From contig MU119237.1 of the NCBI GenBank assembly GCA_014904845.1, forward strand, positions 1-64,000: a stretch of 64,000 bases of DNA. The letters run 5' to 3'. Shown here in pieces: positions 1 through 12,600 of the stretch; the stretch's first letter is position 1, and the number at the start of each line of letters is the position of its first letter. The stretch comes from Acephala macrosclerotiorum (taxonomy: Eukaryota; Ascomycota; Leotiomycetes; Helotiales; Mollisiaceae). The position numbers were made by a program, and so were the translations under genes. Under the pieces are notes generated by a model. The model was given only the letters and a program-made list of their open reading frames with translations, searched no databases and was not told where the DNA came from.

Positions 1-3000
1 ATATATAAAAAAATTAATATTAATAATATTATTTATTTTAATTATATTTTATTATTAATATATTAATAATTATATTATAATATTAAAATATAAATTTTAT
101 AAATATAAAAATTAAAAAATAAAATAATAAAAAAATTAATTATATTTTTTATTATTTTTAAATTATAATTATTATATTTTTATTTTTTATTTTTAATATT
201 TTTAATTATAATTATAAAGTTTTTATATTAAAATTTAAATTACATTTATTATATTTTTTTAATTTAATAATTTTTTTTATTAATTTCTTTTTATAAAAAT
301 ATTTTAAATAAATTTATAATTTTATTTAATTATTTTATTAATTTTTAAATTATATATTAAAATTATTATTTAAATAAAATTATATTTTTTTATAATATAT
401 AAATAATATATAATATTAATTTTTTTTATATATATTATTATAAAAATAAATAAAAATTAAAATAATAATTTAAAATCTTTTTTTCGTATTAAAAGAAACA
501 ATTTATTCGTCGATTTATAAACGAATTAATTAGTAAACGAGTTTCTTTTTTTAATATTCGACGTATATTTTATTTTGCAAATCTCGTAAAAACGTTTTTT
601 CAAAAGATTATAAAGTTTTCAATTTTAATAATATATTTTTATTTCAAATTTCAAGTTTTAAATTTCAAGTTTCAAATTAAAAACTTTTAATTTGAGCGTT
701 TTATAAGTATTTGAAATTGGTATAATTATTGAGAGATAATAATTTAAAATTCTATCGAGTAATAAATTCGATAAATTAATAAACTTTTTAGTATCTAAAG
801 TAGAAACGTACTACGAAGTTTTATATTATTAAGAGAATATTTTTTAAAATTTTTGTTTTTTATATTGAATTACTATAATCGATTCAATTAATTTAAATTA
901 CTTTACTTAGTATATAATTCCAAGGAAAGACTCTTTGAAACTTTTCTCGAAAATTGTATAATCATTTCAATATATAAATACTTTAGTACTTTAAACAAAA
1001 ACGTATTTTTAAGATTTTATACTAAGAAAATATTTCTTGAAATTTTCGTTTTTTATATCGAATTATTACAATCGATTTAATCAATTTAAATTATTTTTTT
1101 TAATATATAATTTCAAAAGAAATTTTTTAAATTTTTTTTTCAAAAATTATATAATTATAAAAATATTTAATATTTAAATAAATAAATATTTTAATATTTA
1201 AAATAAAAATATATTTAAAAAAATTTTACGATCGCGATTTTAATTAAATATAATTATATTTTATTAATTTATATAATAACGAATTAATAATATTATTTAA
1301 AATTTAAAAATATTTAATTAAATTTTAATTTATTTATAAATTTTATACAATTTAAATTAATTAATATATTATAATTATAAACGTAATATAATTTTATATA
1401 AATCGAAATTTTAATATTTTTTATTAAAACGATTATATATTATTTCGAAATTATATAATAATAAGAATTTTTAATAAATTAATTAAATTATTATATTTAA
1501 ATACTTCAATTAAATTTAAATAAAATTATTTATAATTAAAAAAATTTATATTATATAAATTATACGTAATTTAATAAAAATTAATATTAATTTTTAAAAT
1601 AAATAATTAATTAAATAAAAAACTCGATTATATATAAATAATAAAAATTATATATATAATATATAAATATAAAAAAAAATTTATAATATATTTCTTTTTA
1701 AAAAAAAAAATATTGTTTAATAATATTATTATAAATTATATAAAAATTAATAAACGAGATTTAATAATCGAATTACGAGAATTTAAAATTATATAATAAA
1801 ATTTCAAATAATAAAATTAAAATGAGAATTTTAATATTTAAAATTTTAATAAACGCGAAAATTTTATATAAATAAAATTTTTTTTTAATAAATAAAAATT
1901 TTATACTTAATTCAAATAAATTAAATTAATAATATTTTATTTAAATTTTATAATTTTGATTATATAATTTTAATTAATAATATATTTTATAATATAATTT
2001 AAATATTTTGAATTATATTAATAATTTTATTAATATTTAAAAATATTTCACGATTTATATTATTTAAAATAAATATAAATATTTTAATAAAATTCGAAAT
2101 AAATTATACGTTTATTTTATATAATATTAATTCTATTTTAAATTTAATAAAAATATATTTCGATTTAAAAATAAATAAATTTTTTAATATATAAAATTTT
2201 TTATTAAAATCGCGTTTAATTAAATTAAAATTACATTAGAAAAATTATTTTAATAATAATTAAATCATTTAATAAAAATTATTAATTATAAAATTTTTTA
2301 TTATTTTTAATAAATTTAAAAATAAAATTATAAAATTATTCGAATATATAAATAAAAAATAAATCGTCGAATAAAAATTATAAATTTTTAAAAAAAAAAA
2401 AGTTTTTATTTATATTATTAAATTTTAATAATTTATAAATAAAATTAATTAAAAAAATAATATTTTTATATAATAATTTTATATTAAATTTAAAAATTCT
2501 ATTAAAAACGAATTAATTTAATACGATAAATTAAAAATATTATAAAAAATAATAAATATTATAATTTAAATTAATAATTGATTTAATAAATAAATATTTA
2601 AAAAAATAAATTAAAAAAATAAAAAATATTGAAAATTGAAAATTTATTAATTTTAATTTATAAAAATTAATAAAAGATTTTAAAAATTAATATTATTCGA
2701 TAAAATAAAATAATATTAAAAAAAGAATTATTTTATTTATAAATTATTAAAATATTGAATAAATTTTTATAAAAAAAAAATATATTAATATTATTGAAAA
2801 AATAATATAATAAATAAAAATAATAAATAATATTTTTATATTAAAATTTAAATAAACAAATAATTAAATTAATAAATTTATTTTATATTATATAAATATA
2901 TTAATAAAAAGAATTTAATATGAAAAAAATATAAAATTTATACAAAGAATTTCAAATTAAAAAATATAAATATATTATATAAAAAATATTAAAATAATAA

Positions 3001-6000
3001 TAAAATAATAATAATATATAAAAATTAATATATTATATAATAAAAAATTGTTAAAATATTAATTTTAATAAAATATTTAAAACGATAATTTTTATAAGAA
3101 AATATTCGATAAATTATTACGATTTATATTAAAAATAAAATAAATATATAAATTAATATATAATAATAAAATTTACAAAATTTAAAAATATATAATTTTT
3201 AAAAAATAATTTAAAAAATTATATATTACGAGAAATAATAATAAAATATTAAATTAAAATTAATATTAAAATTAAAAAATAATAAATTATAATATATAAA
3301 AAATATATTAAAATAATATAATTTAATATTATTAATATATTATATTTTAAATAAAATAATATAATTTTATAATAAATTAAATTAAAAAATGGATTAAATT
3401 TAATAAATTTAAAAATTATAAAATATTTATATTAAATATAACAAATAAAAATTAAAAGAAAATTTATATTATTTTTTTAAATAAATTAAAATATTAAATA
3501 TTTTAAAATTTACTTTTAAAACGAATATTAAAAAAATATTATAAATATAAAAATTTATTTAAAAATAAATTAAAAAAAAACTTTATTTAAATATTAAATA
3601 TAAAATTATAAAATATTATTAAACAAAAAAAAATATTTTTTTATTTTTATTTTTATATTGAATTTTAAAAAAAATATATATTAAAAAAGTTAAATTTATT
3701 AATAAAAAATTTAATATTATTTATAATAAAAATAAATAATATAAAACGATTATATATTAATTTTAAAAATTTTAACGATTTAATAATTAAAAATAAATAT
3801 ATATTATTAATAAATAATTTATAAAATAAATTATAAAAAATTATATTCGATATATTATATAATTATTTTAAATATTTAATAATATATTAAAAATTGTAAA
3901 TTTATAATTAAAATTAAAAAAATATTAAAAAAATATAATTGTTTTTAAAAATTATAAAAAATTATTTAAAAATAATAATATTTTTTATAAAATTAATAAA
4001 AAAAAATTTAAATAAAATTAAAAATATTAATTAATATTTAATTAATTTAAAAACGTTTTTACGAAATTATTATTATTATTAACGTTTAATTTAAATTTTT
4101 TTTTTAAATAAAAATCGATATATTAAATTTTATTATTAAAATAATATTTAATTAATTAAATAAATATTTAAAATAATAATTAATTATATATTATTTAAAA
4201 AGAATTGTAAAATATATAATAAAAAATTATTTATAATAATTAAAACGTTTAAAATTTAAAAGATTTATTTAAAAAAATTGAAATATTAAATACGAATATT
4301 TATAAATTATAAGAATTTAATATTTTTTACGATAATAAAAAAATTTAATTAATAATAAATACAATAAATAAAAATATAAATAATATTTAATTTTTAAATT
4401 TTATATATTAAAAAAATCGAAAATAAAAAAATAAATCTTTTAAATCAAAAAATAAAATATAATAAAAATTAATAATTAATATTAAAAACAATTTTATAAA
4501 AATCCAATAAAAAATTTATATTTAATAAAATAATAATTATAATTATTTTAAAAATAATAAATAATATATTAAAAAATTGTAAAAATAATAAATAGAAAAT
4601 TAAAAAAAAAAAAATTATAAATAATTATAATATATATATATGAAATATCGTATAAATAATTTTAATTACTATATATATTATTAAAAATTTAAAAATTTAT
4701 TATAAGAAATTTTATAATTAAATTATTATTTTTGAAAAAATTAATTAATAAAATCAAATATAATATTATTTTAATTATTACGAATAAATTAATTAAATAT
4801 ATATAATAAAAAGATTTATATATACGTTTTTATAAACGTTTATAATAAATTATAAAATATTATAAAAATATATTTTAAATAAATAAAATAATTAAATTAA
4901 ATAATAAAAATATATTTAAAATATTATATTAATTATTAATAAAATAATTAAATAAAGTTTTTATTTATAATATAATTTACGTATAATAATACTATAAAAA
5001 AAAATACGAATTTTTTTTTTTTTTTTTACGAATTATAATTATAAATTAAAAATATATTAAAAATTATACGAAATTGAATTTATAATATAAAATATTAAAA
5101 TTTAAATAAATAAATTAAAATTTTTATATTAAAAATTTATAAAAAATATATAATTTATAATTATTAAATTAATTATATATTATAGTAAATATTATAATAT
5201 AAAATTTATATTTAAAAAGAAAATTATTTTATTTAATTTATTAAAATATTAAAATAAAATAATTATTAAATAAATTAATTAATTATAAATTTCAATTATT
5301 TAAAAATATAAATATATATTTAATATTTTATATATATTTTTTTAAAATAATATTATTAAAAATATTATAAATTTTAAAATTTGAAATTAAATTATTAATT
5401 TATTAAAAATAAAAATAAATATTTAATAAAATAAAAAATAGATAAAAATTAAAAAAAAAATTAATAAATGTAAAAAAATCGAATTCGAATATAAAAAATT
5501 AAAACGTAAAAAAATTCGAAGAAAAAAAAAATTAAAAAAATTTATAAAAAATTTATAAAATTCGCGAAAAAAACGAAAAATAATTTTACGAATTACGAAT
5601 TCGTAATAATTTGAAAAATCGTAAAAACGTTTAAAACGAATATATTTAAAATAATAATAAAATTCGAATTTATTAAAAAAATATCAATAAAATAATATAA
5701 AACGATTAATTTTTTTTTATATATAAAACGAATATTAATTTTTTTTATTTAATATAAATAATTAAAAATATTTTAAAAAAATATATAATAATTAAATTTT
5801 ATTCGAATTTTTTAATAAATTATAAATATTAAAAATAATATTACGAATTATATAAAAATTAATAAAAATTATAAAATAAATTATTAAATAAAATTTAATA
5901 ATCGAATTAAAAAAACTCGAGATTACGTAATAAAATTTCGAATAATAAAATTTTTTTTTTAATAAATACGAAAATTTTATATAAATAAATTTTTTTTTTA

Positions 6001-7590
6001 ATAAATAAAAATTTCGTATTTAATTTAAATAAATCAAATTAATAATTTAATTAATAATTAATAATATTTCGTTTAAACTTTTTAATTTTTATTATATAAT
6101 TTTAATCGATAATACGTTTTATAATTAATTCGTTATAAATATATTCTCGTATTTATATTTTTAATTAATAATATATTTATATATAAATATAATATTAATT
6201 ATATTATTAATATATTTTTAAATATTAAATATAAAAATTTTCAAAATCAAAAATTAATATTTAAAAATAAAAAAAAATAATAAAACGATCGAAATTGTAT
6301 TTAATATCGATATATAATAACGTTAATTATAAAAATAAAAACAAATTTAAAAAAAAATATTAAAAACAATAAAAATAATCGATTTAATAATAAATTTAAT
6401 AAATTCAATAATAAAAAATTTAATAAATCGTTTAAAAAATCGATAATATTATTATCGTTTTTAAAATTATTAAAATTAAATAACGATTTTAAATAAAAAT
6501 TAAAAAAAATTAAAAAAAAATTCAATTATTAAATTTTAAAATAATTCAATTATTAAATTATTAAAAAATTTCATAAAAATCGTAAAAATAATTTTACGAA
6601 TAATACGTTTAATAAAAAATCGTATTTTAATTTTGAAAATAATTAAAATAATATATTAATAAATTATAATAATATAATTAATTCGAAAAAAATAAAAATA
6701 TTAAAAAAATTAATAATATTATTTAAAAAAAAAATTTAATATTATTATTATTTATTATGAAAATAAATAAATATATATAATATAAATAAAAATTCAAATA
6801 ATAATTTATTAAATAAAAAACTCAATTATATATAAATAATAAAAATTATATATATAATATATATAAATATAAAAAGTTTTTTATAATATATACGTAATAT
6901 TAATATTTTTAATTATAAATAATTTTATTTAAAAAATTTACAATTATATAATTAATTCAAATTATATAAAATTTAATTAAATATTATTAAATATTAAATT
7001 TTAAACGATTTTATTAATTCGTTATTATATAAATTAATAAAATTAAAAATTTTATAATTTTTTATAAAAACGTTTTTATAAAATTTATAAAATAAAATAT
7101 ATATTAAATAAAAAAAAACTTTTGTTTATTATTAATTTATTTAATAAATTATTAAATAATTTTTTTTTAAAACGAAAAAAATATTTTAATTTAATATTAT
7201 TAATAATTATTTTATTTTATTTTAATAAAATTTTTAATATTTATAATAATTTTTAAATTATATAAAAATTTATTTATTATAATATATTAAAATTAAAAAT
7301 TTAAATTTAAATTAATTAATATATAATAAAAATATTAATATTTATTTTTAAAATAAAATATATTTATAATTAATTATAAAAATATAATTTTAAATTTTTT
7401 TTTTTTATAATATAATATTTTTTTATTTAATTAAAATTTTTATTTTAAATAAATAATTATATTTTTTTTTTAAATTAATTTTTATTAATTTTTTATTTAT
7501 ATGTATTTTTTTATATAATATTAATTTTTAAATGAAAATATTATTAAAAAAAAAATTTATATAAATATAATATATTGTTATATTATAATT
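1..7590. repeat. AT-rich RIP-type isochore, no genes
   Basis: Almost pure A/T sequence with stop codons throughout all frames. The only open stretches are short low-complexity runs rich in Asn, Ile, Phe and Leu, which are not credible genes. Most of the few remaining C and G bases sit in CpG pairs. Degenerate internal repeats can be seen. A block at about 1740-2010 resembles one at about 5860-6130 in the same direction. A block at about 1600-1680 resembles 6800-6890. The stretch 1257-1303 matches 6998-7043 in inverted orientation. This fits a nest of transposon copies erased by repeat-induced point mutation. The element type can no longer be read. Confidence 0.85.
795..1210. repeat. Degenerate tandem repeat, period about 193 bp
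   Basis: Two adjacent copies share an ordered set of landmarks. A run beginning GTTTTTTATAT lies at 855 and again at 1048. It is followed in both by a GAATTA-type segment, an ATCGATT segment, a stretch reading TTTAAATTA and then ATATAATTTC. The copies differ mainly by C/T and G/A changes. A third, weaker copy seems to begin near 1200. It is non-coding and probably part of a decayed element. Confidence 0.55.
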
Positions 7591-8254
7591 TATACTAAGC
7601 AAATTTTTCTTTATAAAATAAATACTACAAGTAAAAACGTACGATTCTCATTTGCGTTCTCGAAAAAGATTATTACTTCAAAAACATCTCTTTATACAAG
7701 CTTTATTAAACCTTCCGCTATTATTTATTCCGATCTATATACTGTCGGGAAACTATGTTAGTATTTTCGGCAACTCGATAAACAACTGAGCGGAGAACCT
7801 TGCGTTGGCTTTCTCAAAAAGACGAAAACTTTTGAGCACTTCGTCTACATGAGATCTGCTTCTAGATCTTCAGCCAAAATACCGCAAATTACGTCGCTCA
7901 AAAAACTACTGCATACCACGGCGTAAGAGCAGCGAGAGAAAGATTGAATTGAAAAACTGATACTAGCAAAGCTTCTTTGCCTCGCGGTCCTCCGTTTCCA
8001 TTCAACTCCTTGGCTTTCGGATACTTGGAACAGTAGTGACATCTCCTTTCTGCGCGACGAGGCCCCACTACCCCCGAGTGCGCGACTTGAAGATCCATTT
8101 TTCAACGTCCATCTCTCGGCTAGCTCATCAACTCGCCAAATTGCACAACCAGGTTCCAGCGAGGGCCCCTACATAGGCACCCCGACTTGTCTACGCAGGC
8201 ACGGGTACTTTTGTAAACTCGAAACGTTTTAACTAAGGCGCTTTGATTAGTTTT
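7591..8254. other. Island of normal base composition inside the AT-rich block, no gene recognised
   Basis: About 650 bp of mixed-composition DNA between AT-rich blocks. The longest open frame is 86 codons on the minus strand (7845-8105). It overlaps a second open frame in another phase and shows no recognisable motif. It may be a gene fragment or a late insertion too short or too unique to attract RIP. I see no supported gene. Confidence 0.5.
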
Positions 8255-8321
8255 TTATATAGGCACTTTTAATAAGCGAGACTTCGATTTAGTCTTATAT
8301 AAGCACTTTTAATAGGCGAGA
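8255..8321. repeat. Direct repeat pair, 27-bp copies
   Basis: Copies at 8255-8281 and 8295-8321 are the same except at two positions, both G versus A. Each contains the core CACTTTTAATA followed by RGCGAGA. The pair lies at the point where the mixed-composition island returns to AT-rich DNA. The core ACTTTTAATAAGC recurs at about 59765 near the other end of the gene island, suggesting a shared element family. Confidence 0.6.
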
Positions 8322-8999
8322 ATAATTTTTAAATCTCGATTTTAATTAATTTTATTAACGTTTTTTAAATAAAAAATTATAAAATTAAATTTCGTTATTT
8401 AAATTTTAACGTTTATATAAATATAAATTATACGATATTAAATTAATAAAAATCGAGCGTATATATTATTATAATTAATAATTTTTAATAATTTTTAAAT
8501 TATAAAAATAATTTTAATTTCGTTTAAAAAATATATTTACGTTTAAATTTCGTTTCAAATTTATAAATATATTCGTATTTACGTAAATAAATTAAAATAT
8601 TTTTATAAATGTTTTTATTTAATTTGAAAATGATTTTTATTAAATTAAAATTTAATTTTAATAATTTATAATTATTTAAAAATTAAATATAATTTATAAA
8701 AAACTTATAAAAAATATTTAAATTATAATTTTAAAATTATAATAAATATAAATAATTACGAATTATAAAAAGATTATAAATATATTTATTATTTTATTAA
8801 TTTTTATTTTTATTTTTCTATAATTACATTTTAATATATTTTAATAAATATATTTATATTTTTATATAATTTATACAATTTATACATTTTTTATAAAGCT
8901 TTATAAACTTATAAAAAGACTCGTAAATAAAAGACTAATATATTTTTATTTTATAGAGAACTCGTAAATAAGAGAAAATTTTAAAACTTTATTTTATAA
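8322..8999. repeat. AT-rich RIP-type stretch
   Basis: Continuous AT-rich, stop-dense DNA of the same character as 1-7590. No gene, RNA gene or clear repeat unit was recognised in it. Confidence 0.7.
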
Positions 9000-9531
9000 G
9001 TCTTTCCACGAGCAGCCTAAGTACAAAGCGTTTAATTCTCTGGCTTCAACTTCTTCGAATCTTTGAACAACTTGCATTCGGTCAAAAGCTGGTCCTCGAT
9101 ACTTTCTTGTTATATCTTTCAAGATGCAGAGGATTTCTAAAGTCATTCAGACTTTTTAATGTACCGCGCTTATAACATTTAGCAGCCAACAGACCCCGAT
9201 GTCTTCTACTTCACTCTAGTTGAACATCGGACGCTTTTCGCAACGTGAAGGCGTCATAGAACAAGTTCTTGCATCTTCAGTAATGCCGATGCAACGAGCG
9301 AAGTCATTAAATGGAAAAGAAGAGTTCTAATCTTTTTCACGCGTTGTAAAATATGGTATGTCATTCTCGAGACCATCGCACAAGTTGTTCAAATGCTTAC
9401 TAGCCGCGCAGAAAATCATGACAGACAGATTTTATGCCCGAAATGACTCGATTGAAAAGTCTTGTACTCTAAGCTGTTCGACACCTTATCGCTATACTCC
9501 CAATTTAACCAAGTCCACGTTATGCAATCCT
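9000..9531. other. Second mixed-composition island, no gene recognised
   Basis: About 530 bp of less AT-rich DNA. One open frame of 73 codons runs at 9358-9579 on the plus strand, but it extends into the neighbouring repeat block and has no recognisable domain. It probably represents a fragment of unique DNA trapped between repeats. Confidence 0.4.
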
Positions 9532-9667
9532 GTCAATTTGAGTGATATATTCGATGGTTTTAATAATTTAATTGATTGATTAAAGTAATGAGATTTAGCT
9601 AAGTACGAAAACATTATATTTATTGCAGTACTTATTCAATATTAAAATCACTCGAAAATTTAATACG
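9532..9667 (+). repeat. 135-bp repeat block, copy 1 (more mutated)
   Basis: It aligns end to end, in the same direction, with 15707-15842. Shared landmarks are AATTTGAGTRATATATTCGAT, then TTTTAATAAT, TTGATTGATTAAAGTRATGAG, TATATTTATTGCAGTRCTTA and ACTCGAAA. Nearly all differences are A here for G there, or T here for C there, which is the direction expected if this copy received more C-to-T changes. A related but more diverged stretch (CTTTGATTTGATTA) occurs at 9738 and near 13107. Confidence 0.75.
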
Positions 9668-12600
9668 CTTTTTATTAAAAAATACTAGCGTAATAAAAAA
9701 AAATCATAGTAATTGATTATATAATTGATTACTTTGATTTGATTAGATTAGATTATAATTATTCAAAATCCCAAAAATCATAATTATAATTATAATTATA
9801 ATCAATTATAATCAATTATAATTATAATTATTTACGTTACTCTATACAAAATTATTATATTTAAAATCTTTTTAAAGATTTACAAGACTTTATCTTTTGA
9901 TATAAATTATACTATATATAAATCTATATTTTGATAAAAAAAATTAATAAAAAAAAGTTTATTCTAATATAAAAAAAAATTTCAATTTTTTTTTTTTCAA
10001 TTTTTTTTCTAATTTCTTTATTTTCTTCTTTAAAAACTTCTCAATTTTTTAGACAAATTATCTTTTTAAAAGTTTTTTTAAAAAGCTTATTTCTAGTTTT
10101 ATTAATAATCAAAGTCTCTTGTAAAAAGAATCTCTCGAAGAAAATCGAAATTATCGGAATTTGAAAATATTTTCGAGCAATTTGAGATAATATAAAATAT
10201 TTATTCTTATTATTTAATCAAAAAATAAAAAGTTTCATCTATTTATATATTAATTTGAATTTTATAAGAAAATATAATAATAATAATAATATAAAAAATA
10301 ATAATAAAATTTAATTTATCGTTCGAATTATTTTTTTTTCTTTTAAATAAATATTAAATTTATTAATATTATTTTTTAAATTATTATTTTTTTTATTTAT
10401 ATTCAAGTTTTAAATTTCTTAAATAAAAAATAATTGATTAAAATAATCTCGTTTGTAATTATATTATAAATAAATAAAAATCTTTTATAAATTAATTAAT
10501 AAATAAAATAATTTACGATTAATAATTCGAATAAAATTTATTATAAATATTCGCTTTTTGATCTCTAGAAAAACTAATTGATTATAATTTTATTCTACGA
10601 ATACAAAAATTAAAAATTAAAATCAAATATATAAACTTATTTGACTTTTGAATATTTTCTTTATTTGGAATATATTTTTTCAATTTGATTATTTCTTTAT
10701 CAATAGTATTCGTAAATACTTTATTCTATTAAAAAAATTAATAAATTTATTAATAAATAAAAAATTCGTAATTTTTTAAAGTAAAAAGTATCAAAGAATA
10801 TTAAATGAGATTAAACGAAATAATATATTTAAAAAAAAAATTATTTATATTTAATTTTTTTTTAATTTTATAAAATTTATTATAAATATTATAAATTATA
10901 GAAATTAAATAATAAATTGTAAAGTATTTTTCGATTTGTAATTTAATTGTAATTTTAATAAATATTTTAAAATATTCGATTTTAATTTCGAATAATATTA
11001 ATTTATTATTTTTAAAATTTTTATTATCGAATAAACTAATAATTGCATTAATTGCTTTTATAAAGTGCAAAAAGTTTTTTAATATTTTAATTATTGAAAA
11101 TTATCGAGTTTTTTGATTTAAAATTAAAATTAAAATAATTATTTAATTGTAGAATTTTAAAGTTTTTTATTTTTTGAGTATCGATTTAAAACAATAAAAT
11201 TCTTATATTCTCTTGAGAATACTTCAAATTAATAATAGTCTTTCGAATTTTTTTTAAATAAAAAAATCTAATAAAAATTTTTAATAAATTTTTAAAAATT
11301 AATTATTAAATAAATTTATTAAAAATATTAATAATTGTATTTTTTAATAAATTATTATTGATTTGAAAATTATTATTATTATTAAAAAAATTATAATAAT
11401 TTTTAATAATAGTTTTTAAAATATTTTAAATAATAAAATTTAATATATAAATCGTATAATAAATATTACTATTAAATTTTATATTTTTATAATTATAATA
11501 CAAACGAAATATACTAATTAATTTATCGTTTAAACTCGTATTTTTTTTTTGTAATAATATTAAAAATTAAATCAAAATTATTAATTAAATTAAAAATAAT
11601 ATAATTTATTTTTAAATATAATATTCGATATTAAAATATTTTAAAATTTTAATTAAAATATTAAATATATAAATATCGATATATTTATTTTTTAAATTTT
11701 TTATTATTAATAAATAAAATTTCAATTCGAAGTTTTTATTTATAAAATAATTATTTAAATAATTAATAATTATAAAATAAAATATTAAAATTTAAATTAT
11801 TAATTTATATTATAATTTTAAAATACGTATTTTGATTAGTAATTGTTTAAACGTTTAAAATTAAAAAAAAATTATCGTTAATTTTTTTGGATTTTTTAAT
11901 TTTTTTTATAATCAATTTTTCTTTGTTTAAAAATAAAAAATTTAATTAATTTTTAAGTATTTAATAATATATTTTTAGTATTTTATTATAATATAATTTA
12001 ATATTAAAATAATTAAAAACGAAAAAAATTTATTTACTCGTTGTAATAAATAATCAAATTTTTAAAAGAATTCGAAATTATAAAATTAAAAATAAATTAT
12101 TTGAAATAATAAAATTTATTAATAATTTATTAAAATATTTAATTTTAAATGTTTTTTTAAGAGTATTTAAACGTTTATTAGTTTTTTGTATAATAAAACG
12201 ATTTATAATACTCGTTTAAAATTAAAAAATTATAATTTCAAAAAAATCATTTAATAAAATATTAATATATTAATAATATTATAAAAAATTATAATTAAAT
12301 TATTTACTATTAAAATTATTAATTAAAATTTTTAATATATAAACAAATTTATAATTTTATCGATAATAAATAATATAATTACTCGTAAAATAATAAATTC
12401 GTTAATTAATATATTTTTTATTAAAAATAATATTAATTTTTTGAAAATATTTATAAATAGAATTATTTATTTATAGTTTTTATAAAAATATATAATAGTG
12501 CAAATTCGTATATTATTTGAATCGTTAGAGTCTTTTTTAATAAAATCAAAAGTTTTTTCGAATAATTTATATTTAAATAAAAAGAATTGTTTTTCAAAAG

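Noticed and set aside
6301..6525. 74-codon open frame in the AT-rich block
   Set aside because: Low-complexity Asn/Phe/Leu/Ile composition produced by A/T bias; no start context or domain.
10801..11070. 89-codon open frame in the AT-rich block
   Set aside because: Same composition artefact; Lys/Ile/Asn/Tyr-rich with no domain and surrounded by stop-dense DNA.
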